A stretch of 64,000 nt of DNA from Bradyrhizobiaceae bacterium (GTDB lineage Bacteria; Pseudomonadota; Alphaproteobacteria; Rhizobiales; Xanthobacteraceae), in the NCBI GenBank assembly GCA_947481685.1, contig CANKHA010000005.1, positions 62,001 through 126,000 of the forward strand. The letters are read 5' to 3'. This document shows positions 55,921 to 64,000 of the stretch, one piece after another. The position numbers and the translations under genes are program-made. The notes beneath the pieces are model-generated. The model worked only from the letters and a program-made list of their open reading frames with translations. It did not search any database and was not told where the DNA came from. How positions within the stretch are numbered: position 1 is the first letter of the stretch; the number at the start of each line of letters is the position of its first letter.

Positions 55921-56802
55921 TTACGGAGCCAGGCGTTCACCCTGATACGTGCGCGTCGAACACATGACATCTGCCGAACCGAGAGAGGCGCAGACTCTCG
56001 CGGCTGCGCCGGCATTCGCAAACGGGCCGATAATCAAGCGGTAATCGGGGCCGCCGGCGGGATCCTCACGCTTGAGCACGAGCGGCTTCAGGTTTCCGAT
56101 TTGCTTGCCATACTGCGTTCGGGCGGCATTCCAGAGAATCCGAACGTCCGCGAGGTTTGAGCCGCTGCCAATGTCGATGCCGAATTCGGTCCGGCTGGTC
56201 CCTGTTGCTACTGGCTGTGTTTCCGGGAGCGCGGCGATACGAACAGGGGGCGCAGCAGTCACGCGTGGAAACGGATTTGACGATGGGACGGCTGCAATCT
56301 CGCGTGCAGATGAAGGGCTGGGCCAGGGCTCAGGCACATTGGCCAGCCAATCCGGCAGGTCGGCCGGCTTTGTCGCCGGAGCGTCGGCGGTAATCGCAGG
56401 AAGGGCGTCATACAGATTGGCTGCAGGCTCCCGGGCCGTTGACTGCGCCGGGCGCGTGGCCGTCTGGCTTTTAATGGAGCCAGTGATGTCGTCGATATTG
56501 CGCTCAAGCGAACCGACGCGCGTCGCCAGCCGGTCGCGATCCGATGCCAGCAGGCGCAGGGTTTCGTTGAGGCTGCGTCGCTCATTCTCGATGTAGGGCT
56601 GGCGCGACGTCAGTTGCGCCACATGGCGGGTTTCAACGCCGTTGCCGCTCAGGGATGCGATCGCGACGCCGATGCGCTGGGATCCCGCGGAAGACATGCT
56701 CGCGAGGCTCGCGACCGTGAGCGCAACGGCAGCCGCGGTCGCCCAGCTTGTCAGCCGCAGCAGACCGCTGTGCGTAGCCCGGTCGTGATCGGTTGCATCC
56801 AT
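55921..56802 (-). CDS. Membrane-anchored SPOR-like protein
   Basis: 293 residues from ATG at 56802, with an AGGCGG site. One membrane helix (about 21-40, ATAAAVALTVASLASM), a coiled-coil region (RSLNETLRLLASDRDRLATR, about 75-110), a Pro/Ala-rich linker, and a C-terminal domain with KQIGNLKPLVLKREDPAGG, YRLIIGPFANAGAAARVCAS that fits the SPOR pattern (RxxxGPFxxxxxAxxxCxxL). SPOR domains bind denuded peptidoglycan at division sites. Divergent from glmU. Confidence 0.75.
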   Translation of the reverse strand: MDATDHDRATHSGLLRLTSWATAAAVALTVASLASMSSAGSQRIGVAIASLSGNGVETRHVAQLTSRQPYIENERRSLNETLRLLASDRDRLATRVGSLERNIDDITGSIKSQTATRPAQSTAREPAANLYDALPAITADAPATKPADLPDWLANVPEPWPSPSSAREIAAVPSSNPFPRVTAAPPVRIAALPETQPVATGTSRTEFGIDIGSGSNLADVRILWNAARTQYGKQIGNLKPLVLKREDPAGGPDYRLIIGPFANAGAAARVCASLGSADVMCSTRTYQGERLAP

Positions 56803-56939
56803 TAGGCCGCCTGTTGCTAAATCTCGGCTTCCGAGCCTGAAAACGTTAGCTGATTCGTGCTTCGGGCGCTGCTTTTGGCGCATAAATCGCGGTATATGCT
56901 CACTACCGGAATCGGCCCTGCGGGGCGTTTGGAGAATCG

Positions 56940-58310
56940 ATGCAGGGGAAGACTGATGCAGGGAGGACTTGCCTTTCGATCGTGCTGGCCGCCGGCGAGG
57001 GCACGCGTATGCGTTCGACCTTGCCCAAGGTGCTGCACATGCTCGCCGGGCGTTCCCTGCTGGCGCATGTGCTGACAGCGGTGCGCGATGCGGGCGGCAC
57101 GGCCACGGCTGTGGTGATCGGTCCGGGGCACGAGGCCGTTGCGGCGGAAGCCAGACGGATCATTCCCGACGCGGATATTCACGTGCAGACCGAGCGGCGC
57201 GGCACAGCCCATGCGGTGCTGATGGCGAAATCCGCGCTCGCGCGTAGCGCCGACGATGTGGTGGTGATCTTCGGCGATACGCCGCTGCTCGGCGCAGATA
57301 CCCTGCGCCGTCTGCGCGGCGCGCTGTCCGCAGGTGCTGCAGTGGCGGTGCTGGGATTCCGGCCGGCCGATCCCGCGGGCTATGGACGGCTGATCGTGGA
57401 AGGTGGGCAGCTTGCCGCCATCCGCGAGGAGAAAGATGCAACGCCGGCCGAGCGCGCGATCACGCTTTGCAATGGCGGGCTGATGGCGCTCGCGGGCCAA
57501 CAGGCGCTCGACATCATCGAACGGATTGGCGACGACAACGCCAAGAGGGAATTCTATCTGACGGACGCTGTCGCCATCGCCCGTTCGATGGGACTACAGA
57601 CGGCAGCGATTGAAGTGGAGGAGGACGAAGTGCGCGGCATCAACACCAAGGCGCAGTTGGCGGAAGCGGAAGCCGTATTGCAGAAGCGGTTGCGCGATGC
57701 GGCGCTCGAAGCCGGCGCGACCATGCAGGCGCCGGAGACGGTATTCCTCGCCGCCGACACCAGGCTGGGCCGCGACGTGACCATCGAGCCTTATGTCGTG
57801 TTTGGTCCCGGCGTCGTGGTTGAGGATGGCGCAGTGATCCACTCCTTCTCGCATCTCGAAGGCGCGCATGTCGGCACGAAGGTTTCGGTCGGTCCGTTCG
57901 CGCGGCTGCGTCCCGGCGCGCAACTCGGCGCCAATTCTCGCGTCGGCAATTTCGTCGAGATCAAAGAGGCAAAGCTTGGCGAAGGCGCCAAGGCCAACCA
58001 CCTTTCCTATATCGGGGATGCGACGGTCGGCCCGGATTCCAACATCGGTGCCGGCACCATCTTCTGCAACTACGACGGCGAGGCGAAACATCGCAGCGAA
58101 GTCGGCAAGGGCGCCTTTATCGGGTCGAACTCGGCACTGGTATCTCCGGTCAAGATCGGTGACGGTGCCTATGTGGCCACCGGCAGTGTCATCACCGACG
58201 ATGTGCCTGCGGATGCGTTGGTTTTCGGCCGGGCGCGACAGGTTATTAAGGAAAATCGGGCCAAAGTCTTGCGCGAGAAGGCTGCGGCAGCCAAAAAGAA
58301 GTCGAAATAG
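56940..58310 (+). CDS. glmU: Bifunctional UDP-GlcNAc pyrophosphorylase/GlcN-1-P acetyltransferase
   Basis: Catalyses the last two steps to UDP-N-acetylglucosamine, the precursor of peptidoglycan and LPS. 456 residues with TTGGAG upstream of ATG. N-terminal uridyltransferase: [21 protein letters not shown]-terminal left-handed beta-helix: [40 protein letters not shown] and [20 protein letters not shown]. glmS follows in the same direction after 157 bases. Confidence 0.97.
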   Translation: MQGKTDAGRTCLSIVLAAGEGTRMRSTLPKVLHMLAGRSLLAHVLTAVRDAGGTATAVVIGPGHEAVAAEARRIIPDADIHVQTERRGTAHAVLMAKSALARSADDVVVIFGDTPLLGADTLRRLRGALSAGAAVAVLGFRPADPAGYGRLIVEGGQLAAIREEKDATPAERAITLCNGGLMALAGQQALDIIERIGDDNAKREFYLTDAVAIARSMGLQTAAIEVEEDEVRGINTKAQLAEAEAVLQKRLRDAALEAGATMQAPETVFLAADTRLGRDVTIEPYVVFGPGVVVEDGAVIHSFSHLEGAHVGTKVSVGPFARLRPGAQLGANSRVGNFVEIKEAKLGEGAKANHLSYIGDATVGPDSNIGAGTIFCNYDGEAKHRSEVGKGAFIGSNSALVSPVKIGDGAYVATGSVITDDVPADALVFGRARQVIKENRAKVLREKAAAAKKKSK

Positions 58311-58401
58311 CCGCTGTGATGACTATGTGTGTTGAGGTTTGTCACACCGCGTAATGCTTTTTGACTTCACTCGGCGGGCCCGGCGCGTCAAACAGACGTG
58401 G

Positions 58402-58445
58402 ACTAGTGTCACGAATGAAGCGAATTTCTGAACCACGACACTAGC
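58402..58445. repeat. Palindromic element between glmU and glmS
   Basis: ACTAGTGTC at the left and GACACTAG at the right bound a 26-base interior (containing GAATTTCTGAACCAC). It forms a closed stem of 8 pairs. Looks like a dispersed mobile palindrome of this lineage; I recall the same TAGTGTCGTGGTTCAGAAATTCG vocabulary but cannot verify it. It lies 22 bases before glmS. Confidence 0.5.
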
Positions 58446-58467
58446 GGCAGGGGGCTTAAGCACATCA

Positions 58468-60291
58468 ATGTGCGGGATTGTCGGAATTCTCGGCCGCGAG
58501 GCCGTCGCGGACCAATTGGTCGATGCGCTCAAGCGCCTCGAATATCGCGGTTATGACTCCGCAGGCGTTGCCACGCTCGAGGGCGGCAAGCTGACGCGTC
58601 GCCGCGCCGAAGGCAAATTGAAGAATCTCGAAAAGCGCCTGCGCGACGAACCGCTCGCAGGCACCAGCGGTATAGGTCACACGCGCTGGGCGACGCATGG
58701 GCGTCCGACGGAAAACAACGCGCATCCGCATGCCACCGAGCAGGTGGCGGTGGTGCATAACGGCATTATCGAGAATTACCGCGAGCTGCGCGCGCAACTT
58801 GAAAAAGAGGGCGCCAAGTTCGTCACCCAGACCGACACCGAAGCGGTGGCGCACCTCGTCAGCCGCGAGATCAAGAAGGGGCTCTCGCCGGCGGACGCCG
58901 TCGCCGCGACGCTGCCGCAACTGCGCGGCGCTTTCGCGCTGGCGTTTCTATTCGCCGGCAAGGACGATCTGCTGATCGGCGCGCGCAAGGGTTCGCCGCT
59001 CGCAATCGGTTACGGCGACGGAGAAATGTATCTCGGCAGCGATGCGATCGCGCTTGCGCCCTTCACCGATACCATCAGCTATCTCGAAGACGGCGATTGG
59101 GTCGAGCTCAACCATAAAGGCGCGGCGGTCCACGACGCCGGCAATCGCGCGGTGAAGCGGCAGGTGCTGAAGTCGTCTGCGTCGTCGGTGCTGATCGACA
59201 AGGGCAACCATCGTCACTTCATGGCGAAGGAAATTCACGAACAGCCCGAGGTCGTCGGCCACACGCTCGCGCATTACCTCGACATGGCGAATGAACGCAT
59301 CGATCTGCCGAAACTGCCGTTCGATCCTGCCAACCTGAAGCGGATATCGATCTCGGCCTGCGGCACCGCCTACTATGCCGGTCTCGTCGCCAAATACTGG
59401 TTCGAGCGCTATGCGCGGTTGCCGGTTGAAATCGATGTCGCGTCGGAGTTCCGCTATCGCGAAGCGCCGATGAACGAGGGCGACCTGGCGATCTTCGTGT
59501 CGCAGTCCGGCGAGACCGCCGACACGCTCGCGTCGCTGCGCTATGCCAAGGAGCAGAAACAGCACGTCGTCTCGGTGGTCAACGTGCCGACCTCAACCAT
59601 TGCGCGCGAAAGCGACGTGGTGCTGCCGACGCTGGCCGGGCCGGAAATCGGCGTTGCCTCCACCAAGGCTTTCACCTGTCAACTTGCGGTGCTGGCCTGC
59701 TTTGCCATCGCGATGGGCCGCGCGCGCGGCGTGCTCAGCGAAAAGCAGGAGCAGGAGCTTGTGCACGCGCTGATCGAAGTGCCGCGTCACATGGCTCAGG
59801 CCCTGACGCTGGAACCGCAGATCGAGGCATTGGCGCGCGACCTGGCGAAATGCAAGGACGTGCTCTATCTCGGCCGTGGCACGAGCTACCCGCTCGCGCT
59901 CGAAGGCGCGCTGAAGCTGAAGGAGATTTCCTATATCCACGCCGAAGGCTATGCGGCCGGCGAACTGAAGCATGGCCCGATTGCGCTGATAGATGAAACC
60001 ATGCCGGTGATCGTGATCGCGCCGCATGACCGGGTGTTCGAGAAGACCGTGTCGAACATGCAGGAAGTCGCGGCGCGGGGCGGGCGCATCATTCTCGTCA
60101 CCGACGCCAAGGGTGTCGCGGCTGCGCCGGTTGATTCCGTGCTGACGCTCACGCTTCCGGATGTGCCGGAAACGATAACGCCGCTTATTTATGCATTGCC
60201 GGTGCAGCTTATTGCCTATCATACGGCGGTCACCATCGGCACCGATGTTGACCAGCCACGCAATCTTGCGAAATCGGTAACGGTGGAATGA
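58468..60291 (+). CDS. glmS: Glutamine-fructose-6-phosphate aminotransferase
   Basis: First committed step of hexosamine synthesis. 607 residues. Begins MCGIVGILGREAVADQLVDA with the catalytic Cys at position 2 and the glutaminase motif VEYRGYDSAGVA-like LEYRGYDSAGVATLEGG, then SIS domains (SACGTAYYAGLVAKYW, FVSQSGETADTLASLR, STKAFTCQLAVLACF), and ends in DQPRNLAKSVTVE. Downstream of glmU. The stop overlaps the DUF502 gene start by 4 bases. Confidence 0.97.
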   Translation: MCGIVGILGREAVADQLVDALKRLEYRGYDSAGVATLEGGKLTRRRAEGKLKNLEKRLRDEPLAGTSGIGHTRWATHGRPTENNAHPHATEQVAVVHNGIIENYRELRAQLEKEGAKFVTQTDTEAVAHLVSREIKKGLSPADAVAATLPQLRGAFALAFLFAGKDDLLIGARKGSPLAIGYGDGEMYLGSDAIALAPFTDTISYLEDGDWVELNHKGAAVHDAGNRAVKRQVLKSSASSVLIDKGNHRHFMAKEIHEQPEVVGHTLAHYLDMANERIDLPKLPFDPANLKRISISACGTAYYAGLVAKYWFERYARLPVEIDVASEFRYREAPMNEGDLAIFVSQSGETADTLASLRYAKEQKQHVVSVVNVPTSTIARESDVVLPTLAGPEIGVASTKAFTCQLAVLACFAIAMGRARGVLSEKQEQELVHALIEVPRHMAQALTLEPQIEALARDLAKCKDVLYLGRGTSYPLALEGALKLKEISYIHAEGYAAGELKHGPIALIDETMPVIVIAPHDRVFEKTVSNMQEVAARGGRIILVTDAKGVAAAPVDSVLTLTLPDVPETITPLIYALPVQLIAYHTAVTIGTDVDQPRNLAKSVTVE

Positions 60292-61064
60292 CGTCCGAAC
60301 TGGAAAAATCAGTGCACGAAACGGCCAAGGTCCTGACGGCCGAAGCCGAAGCGGCGGCCGAAGCCGAAGCGGCGGCCGCTGCCGAACGCAGGCCGATGGC
60401 GCGGTTGCGCAATTATTTCCTGACCGGTCTCGTCGTCGCTGGTCCTGTTGCCATTACGTTGTGGCTGACATGGGCGATCGTCACCTGGGTCGATGACCTG
60501 GTGCGTCCATTCATTCCGGTCGTCTACCGCCCCGAAACCTATTTGAATGTGTACGTGCCGGGTTACGGGTTGATCATTGCGCTGGTGATGTTGACCTTCC
60601 TCGGCTTTCTCACCGCCAATCTGGTCGGGCGCAAGCTGGTGGAGTTCGGCGAGAAGCTGCTCGATCGGATGCCGATCGTGCGCCCTGTGTACCGGACGAT
60701 GAAGCAGATCTTCGAGACGCTGTTTTCGAAGAGCGGATCGAGTTTTCGCACTGTGGCGCTGGTGGAGTTTCCCGCGCCGCGCATGTGGTCGCTGGTGTTC
60801 CTGTCGCAGCCGCCGAGCGCGGACGTCTCCGCGAAGCTGCCGCAGAGCGAGCACGTCTCAGCCTTCCTGCCTTGCACCCCGAACCCGACCACCGGTTTTT
60901 TCTTCTATGTCCCGCGCAAGGATGTGGTCGAACTCGATATCACGGTGGAGAGCGCGATGACGCTGCTGATGTCGGCGGGCATGGTGCAGCCGGGCGAAGA
61001 TCAGCAGAAGAAGCTGGCCTCCATGGCTGCTGCTGCGCAGGCCGCCCGCGCGTCGCCGGTGTGA
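60288..61064 (+). CDS. DUF502 family membrane protein
   Basis: 258 residues. ATG overlaps the glmS stop (ATGA). An Ala/Glu-rich N-terminus (about 12-33), two membrane helices (about 42-65 and 88-112), and the family phrase LLDRMPIVRPVYRTMKQIFE, then VALVEFPAPRMWSLVFLSQ and LPCTPNPTTGFFFYVPRKDV. DUF502 proteins are widespread in alphaproteobacteria and plants; function unknown. Translational coupling to glmS is clear. Confidence 0.9.
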   Translation: MTSELEKSVHETAKVLTAEAEAAAEAEAAAAAERRPMARLRNYFLTGLVVAGPVAITLWLTWAIVTWVDDLVRPFIPVVYRPETYLNVYVPGYGLIIALVMLTFLGFLTANLVGRKLVEFGEKLLDRMPIVRPVYRTMKQIFETLFSKSGSSFRTVALVEFPAPRMWSLVFLSQPPSADVSAKLPQSEHVSAFLPCTPNPTTGFFFYVPRKDVVELDITVESAMTLLMSAGMVQPGEDQQKKLASMAAAAQAARASPV

Positions 61065-61076
61065 TTGATTATCCGT

Positions 61077-61215
61077 CATCCTGAGGTGCGAGCACCGCAG
61101 ATAAGTTCACGCAATCTGCGTACACTTGATTGCTTTTGCGAGCCTCGAAGGATGAGCGGCCCAGGCCGGAGCCCTTCGAGGCTCGGCACTTCGCGCCGAG
61201 CACCTCAGGGTGATG
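61077..61215. repeat. REP-like composite palindrome
   Basis: The 169-base gap between the DUF502 and recG genes consists mostly of a nested inverted repeat. Outer arms CATCCTGAGGTGC (61077-61089) and GCACCTCAGGGTGATG (61200-61215); inner arms AGCCTCGAAGG (61141-61151) and CCTTCGAGGCT (61173-61183). CATCCTGAGGTGC and GCCTCGAAGGATG are familiar repeats in Bradyrhizobium and Rhodopseudomonas genomes. Confidence 0.65.
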
Positions 61216-61233
61216 GTGACACTTAATATCCTG

Positions 61234-63336
61234 TTAGCCTGCCTGGATCAGCCGGACCGCTTCGTCTTTTTCGAACAGATAGAGCAAATGCAGCAGCGCC
61301 TTTGCGCGCTCGCCCGCAAGCTTAGGATCGCGTTCGAGGATGAGCGCGGCGTCGTCCCGCGCGGGGCCCAACAGGTGACTGTGGAATTCCATCCGCGCGA
61401 GCCGAAATCCAGGCATGCCGCTCTGGCGTGTGCCGAGTACGTCGCCTTCGCCGCGCAGTTTCAGGTCTTCTTCGGCGATCCGGAAACCGTCTTCGGTGTC
61501 GCGCAGGATCGCGAGCCGTGCTTTCGCAGTCTCGCCAAGCGGTGCCTTGTAGAGCAGAAGGCAGGTGGAGTGCTCCGAGCCCCGTCCGATGCGGCCGCGC
61601 AATTGATGCAACTGGGCGAGGCCGAAGCGCTCGGCATGCTCGATCACCATCACGGTCGCCTCAGGCACATCAACGCCGACTTCGATTACGGTGGTGGCGA
61701 CCAGCAGGCGTGCATCGCCTGAAGCGAAGCGCTGCATGGCGCGGTCCTTCTCCGCGCCCTTCATCTTGCCGTGGACCAGTTCGACAGTGTCACCGAAATA
61801 CTGGTGCAGCATTTCGTAGCGGTCAGACGCAGCAGCGAGGTCGATCTTCTCGGACTCCTCCACCAGCGGACAGACCCAATAGACGCGCTGGCCGTTGTTC
61901 AGGGCGCGCCCGACGCCGTCAATCACTTCTTCGAGGCGATCGAGCGCCACTGTGCGGGTGTCGATCGGTTTGCGGCCTGCCGGTTTTTCCCGCAGCTCCG
62001 ACATATCCATGTCGCCGAAGTAAGTGAGCACCAGCGTGCGCGGGATCGGCGTCGCGGTGAGCACCAGCACATCGACGGCGGCGCCCTTGCGGGCGAGGGC
62101 GAGGCGTTGATGCACGCCGAAGCGATGCTGCTCATCGACAATGGCGAGCGCCAACTCCTTGAAGGCAACATCGTCCTGGAACAGGGCGTGGGTGCCGAGC
62201 AGAAGATCGATCTCGCCAGCGGCGAGGCGTTCGAAGGTCGCGGCGCGCTCTTTACCCTTTTCGCGGCCGGTGAGAATGGCGATGCGAATTCCGGCGGCTT
62301 CCGCCAGGGGTGCGATGGTCTTGTGATGCTGCCGGACGAGGATTTCTGTCGGCGCCATGATCGCGGCCTGCCGCCCGGTCTCGATCACGGCAGTGGCCGC
62401 CAGCAACGCAACAATGGTCTTGCCGGAGCCGACGTCGCCTTGCAGCAGCCGCAACATGCGCTGCGGCAGTGCGAGATCCGCCGTGATTTCCTCCAGTGCG
62501 CGCTTTTGCGAAGGCGTGAGTGAATAAGGCAAAGCCTTGACGATCTTCTCGCGCAGTTTGCCGTCGCCTGCATGCACGCGGCCCGCCGGGCGGCGGATAT
62601 GGGCGCGGACAAGACCGAGCGCGAGCTGGCCCGCCAGCAATTCGTCATAGGCGAGACGCGACCAGGCCGGGCTCGCGGGCTCGATATCGCGCGGCTCCGC
62701 CGGACGATGCAGGGAACGCAGCGCGTCGGCGAAAGCCGGAAGGCGTTCCCGCGAGACCCAGGCTTTGTCCTGCCACTCGGGAAGATCGGGCAGTTTCTCC
62801 AGCGCGCCTTCAACCGCCTTGCGCAGCAGATTGGGGCCGAGCCCCTCGGTCATCGGATAGACCGGCTCGACCAGCGGCAAAGTCGCGAGCCCGGTCTCGT
62901 CCACCACGCGGTCGGGATGCACCATTTGCAGCATGCCGTCGTAGAGCTCGGTGGTGCCGGAGACGTAACGCGTCGCACCTTCCGGGAGGAGCTTCTCGAG
63001 GTAATCCCGCCGCGCGTTGAAGAAGGTCAGTACCAGGGTGCCGGTGTCGTCCGAGCAATAGACCCGATAGGGCGCGCGCGGCCGGTTTGGCGGCGAGGGT
63101 TTGTGCTTGTCGACGGTCACCGCGACGGTGACGACGGTTCCCGGCTGCACGTCGACCAGTTTTGGCTGCGCCCGGCGATCGACCACGCCGGAAGGCAGAT
63201 GAAACAGCAGATCGGCGATGCGTGGCGTGTCACCTTCGCGGCCCAGCAGGCGCGCATAGAGTTTCTCCTGCTTCGGACCGACGCCGGGCAGGCTGGTGAG
63301 CGCAGCGAAGAGCGGATTGAGCGACAGTGGACGCAT
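61234..63336 (-). CDS. recG: ATP-dependent DNA helicase RecG
   Basis: 700 residues. Wedge domain N-terminus (LPGVGPKQEKLYARLLG), helicase motifs GDVGSGKTIVALLAATA (Walker A), AIVDEQHRFGVHQR (DEQH box), LTATPIPRTLVLTYFGDMD and QLRGRIGRGSEHSTCLL (motif VI). Remodels stalled replication forks and Holliday junctions. ATG at 63336, divergent from the sdhE-mfd pair. Ends close to the repeat that separates it from the DUF502 gene. Confidence 0.97.
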   Translation of the reverse strand: MRPLSLNPLFAALTSLPGVGPKQEKLYARLLGREGDTPRIADLLFHLPSGVVDRRAQPKLVDVQPGTVVTVAVTVDKHKPSPPNRPRAPYRVYCSDDTGTLVLTFFNARRDYLEKLLPEGATRYVSGTTELYDGMLQMVHPDRVVDETGLATLPLVEPVYPMTEGLGPNLLRKAVEGALEKLPDLPEWQDKAWVSRERLPAFADALRSLHRPAEPRDIEPASPAWSRLAYDELLAGQLALGLVRAHIRRPAGRVHAGDGKLREKIVKALPYSLTPSQKRALEEITADLALPQRMLRLLQGDVGSGKTIVALLAATAVIETGRQAAIMAPTEILVRQHHKTIAPLAEAAGIRIAILTGREKGKERAATFERLAAGEIDLLLGTHALFQDDVAFKELALAIVDEQHRFGVHQRLALARKGAAVDVLVLTATPIPRTLVLTYFGDMDMSELREKPAGRKPIDTRTVALDRLEEVIDGVGRALNNGQRVYWVCPLVEESEKIDLAAASDRYEMLHQYFGDTVELVHGKMKGAEKDRAMQRFASGDARLLVATTVIEVGVDVPEATVMVIEHAERFGLAQLHQLRGRIGRGSEHSTCLLLYKAPLGETAKARLAILRDTEDGFRIAEEDLKLRGEGDVLGTRQSGMPGFRLARMEFHSHLLGPARDDAALILERDPKLAGERAKALLHLLYLFEKDEAVRLIQAG

Positions 63337-63444
63337 GGGGGAAATATTGCAGACTTTCAGGCGCGATGCAGCGATGACATCGGCGATTTTGGCCTTTATA
63401 TAAAATCACCCGGCACCGTCCGGGCTTTCTGCGTTGGAGAAACC

Positions 63445-63738
63445 ATGACCGGGATGATGCGTTCAAGTGAAGGGCTGGACCCGCGCAGGCGGCGGCTGCT
63501 CTTCATGTGCTGGCATCGTGGCATCCGCGAAATGGATCTGATCATGGGCCGCTTTGCCGACGATCATATCGACCGTCTCAGCGACGATGAGGTTGCAGCG
63601 CTGGAGCAACTCTCCGAGCAGCGCGACCAGGACTTGCTGGGCTGGTTCACCGGGGAATTCGCGACACCTGCCGAATTCGACACCCTGGTATTCCGCAAGA
63701 TCCGGGAATTCAACTGGCGTTTGCGGGAGACGGAATAG
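63445..63738 (+). CDS. sdhE: Succinate dehydrogenase assembly factor 2 (SdhE/DUF339)
   Basis: 97 residues from ATG at 63445 with GGAGAAACC. The RRRLLFMCWHRGIREMDLIMG core matches the SdhE/Sdh5 RGxxE motif (RGIRE) required for FAD insertion into succinate dehydrogenase. Four-helix bundle predicted. The frame is open well upstream, antisense to recG, but that part is not coding. mfd follows after 3 bases. Confidence 0.93.
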   Translation: MTGMMRSSEGLDPRRRRLLFMCWHRGIREMDLIMGRFADDHIDRLSDDEVAALEQLSEQRDQDLLGWFTGEFATPAEFDTLVFRKIREFNWRLRETE

Positions 63739-63741
63739 GGA

Positions 63742-64000
63742 ATGGCGAAATCTCCTGCTGAATTGCTGGGGCCCGGCAAGCCGCTGACGCTGGCGAGCGT
63801 TGCCGATGGCGCCGAAGGCCTCGTGATCTCCGACCTCGCGCGCGCGGTGGCAGCGCGCAAGGACGCGCCTGCGACCAGTCTCATGGTCATTTGCCGCGAC
63901 GGGCCGCGGATGGCCGCGCTTGAGCGCGCGCTCGGCTTCTTCGCACCGGACATCGGCGTGCAGCAATTGCCGGCATGGGATTGTCAGCCTTATGACCGGG
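63742..64000 (+). CDS. mfd: Transcription-repair coupling factor, 5' part
   Basis: ATG at 63742, right after sdhE, runs to the window edge (86 codons). The sequence begins MAKSPAELLGPGKPLTLASV and includes LGFFAPDIGVQQLPAWDCQP, matching the N-terminal UvrB-like region of Mfd where PAWDCLPYDR-type signatures occur. The helicase part lies outside the window. Mfd clears stalled RNA polymerase and recruits UvrA. Confidence 0.88.
   Translation, partial: MAKSPAELLGPGKPLTLASVADGAEGLVISDLARAVAARKDAPATSLMVICRDGPRMAALERALGFFAPDIGVQQLPAWDCQPYDR

Noticed and set aside
58311-58467. glmS ribozyme upstream of glmS
   Set aside because: The ribozyme is restricted to Gram-positive relatives; the gap contains a palindromic repeat and no ribozyme core.
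61077-61215. CRISPR-like or attachment site
   Set aside because: It is one nested palindrome without spacer periodicity and without an integrase.

Overview
The window is a chromosomal segment of a high-GC alphaproteobacterium of the Bradyrhizobium/Afipia/Rhodopseudomonas group (Nitrobacteraceae). The placement is my inference from gene order and protein style. The supporting features are plsY next to pyrC-like and pyrB genes, uvrA divergent from ssb across an alphaproteobacterial SOS box, recG divergent from sdhE-mfd, a Bradyrhizobium-type ndv cyclic beta-glucan locus, and several REP-like palindromes of the kind that litter these genomes. Coding density is high. After annotation no gene-free stretch exceeds about 285 bases, and there is no prophage, transposase, integrase or CRISPR array.

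Layout. Bases 1-3360: pyrimidine/lipid/DNA housekeeping (plsY partial, a pyrC-like gene without its metal ligands, pyrB, ruvX). Bases 3400-14600: accessory genes, including an exported tail-fibre-like repeat protein, a small GNAT protein, a DUF4337 membrane protein, a GAF-HWE histidine kinase, two exported alpha/beta hydrolases around an exported haem-motif beta-propeller protein, and two 5'-truncated coding remnants that meet head to head near 12930. Bases 14611-18415: uvrA and ssb with a shared SOS box. Bases 18676-23115: ethanolamine-type permease, a TetR operon (tetR, two VOC proteins, YciI-like) with a visible palindromic operator, and marC. Bases 23301-31443: gyrA, then coaD, exported cyclophilin, small exported protein, cytoplasmic cyclophilin, queA and tgt, all on the plus strand.

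Bases 31482-41250: LVIVD-repeat exported protein, a flavin monooxygenase with a downstream TctC-type binding protein whose signal peptide is frameshifted, three small or unknown genes, an adenylate cyclase with a haem-type sensor domain, a YegD-type Hsp70, and a glycosyltransferase coupled to a small membrane protein. Bases 41425-47193: a second haem/propeller paralogue interrupted by one TAG codon, DUF6494, bactofilin, a glutamate-receptor-like ligand-gated channel with an altered pore filter, small exported proteins, a 54-residue zinc-ribbon membrane ORF and tRNA-Lys(TTT). Bases 47352-50057: M20 amidohydrolase and aldehyde dehydrogenase. Bases 50209-55876: the ndv glucan locus. Bases 55921-64000: a SPOR-like protein, glmU, glmS, DUF502, recG, sdhE and the start of mfd.

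The most notable observations are the altered-filter glutamate-receptor-type channel, a queuine tRNA-ribosyltransferase that keeps only one of four zinc ligands, the metal-ligand-free dihydroorotase homologue, the near-intact UAG-interrupted propeller gene, and the frameshifted TctC gene with an extra C-terminal domain. No wholly new multi-gene system could be demonstrated from sequence alone.
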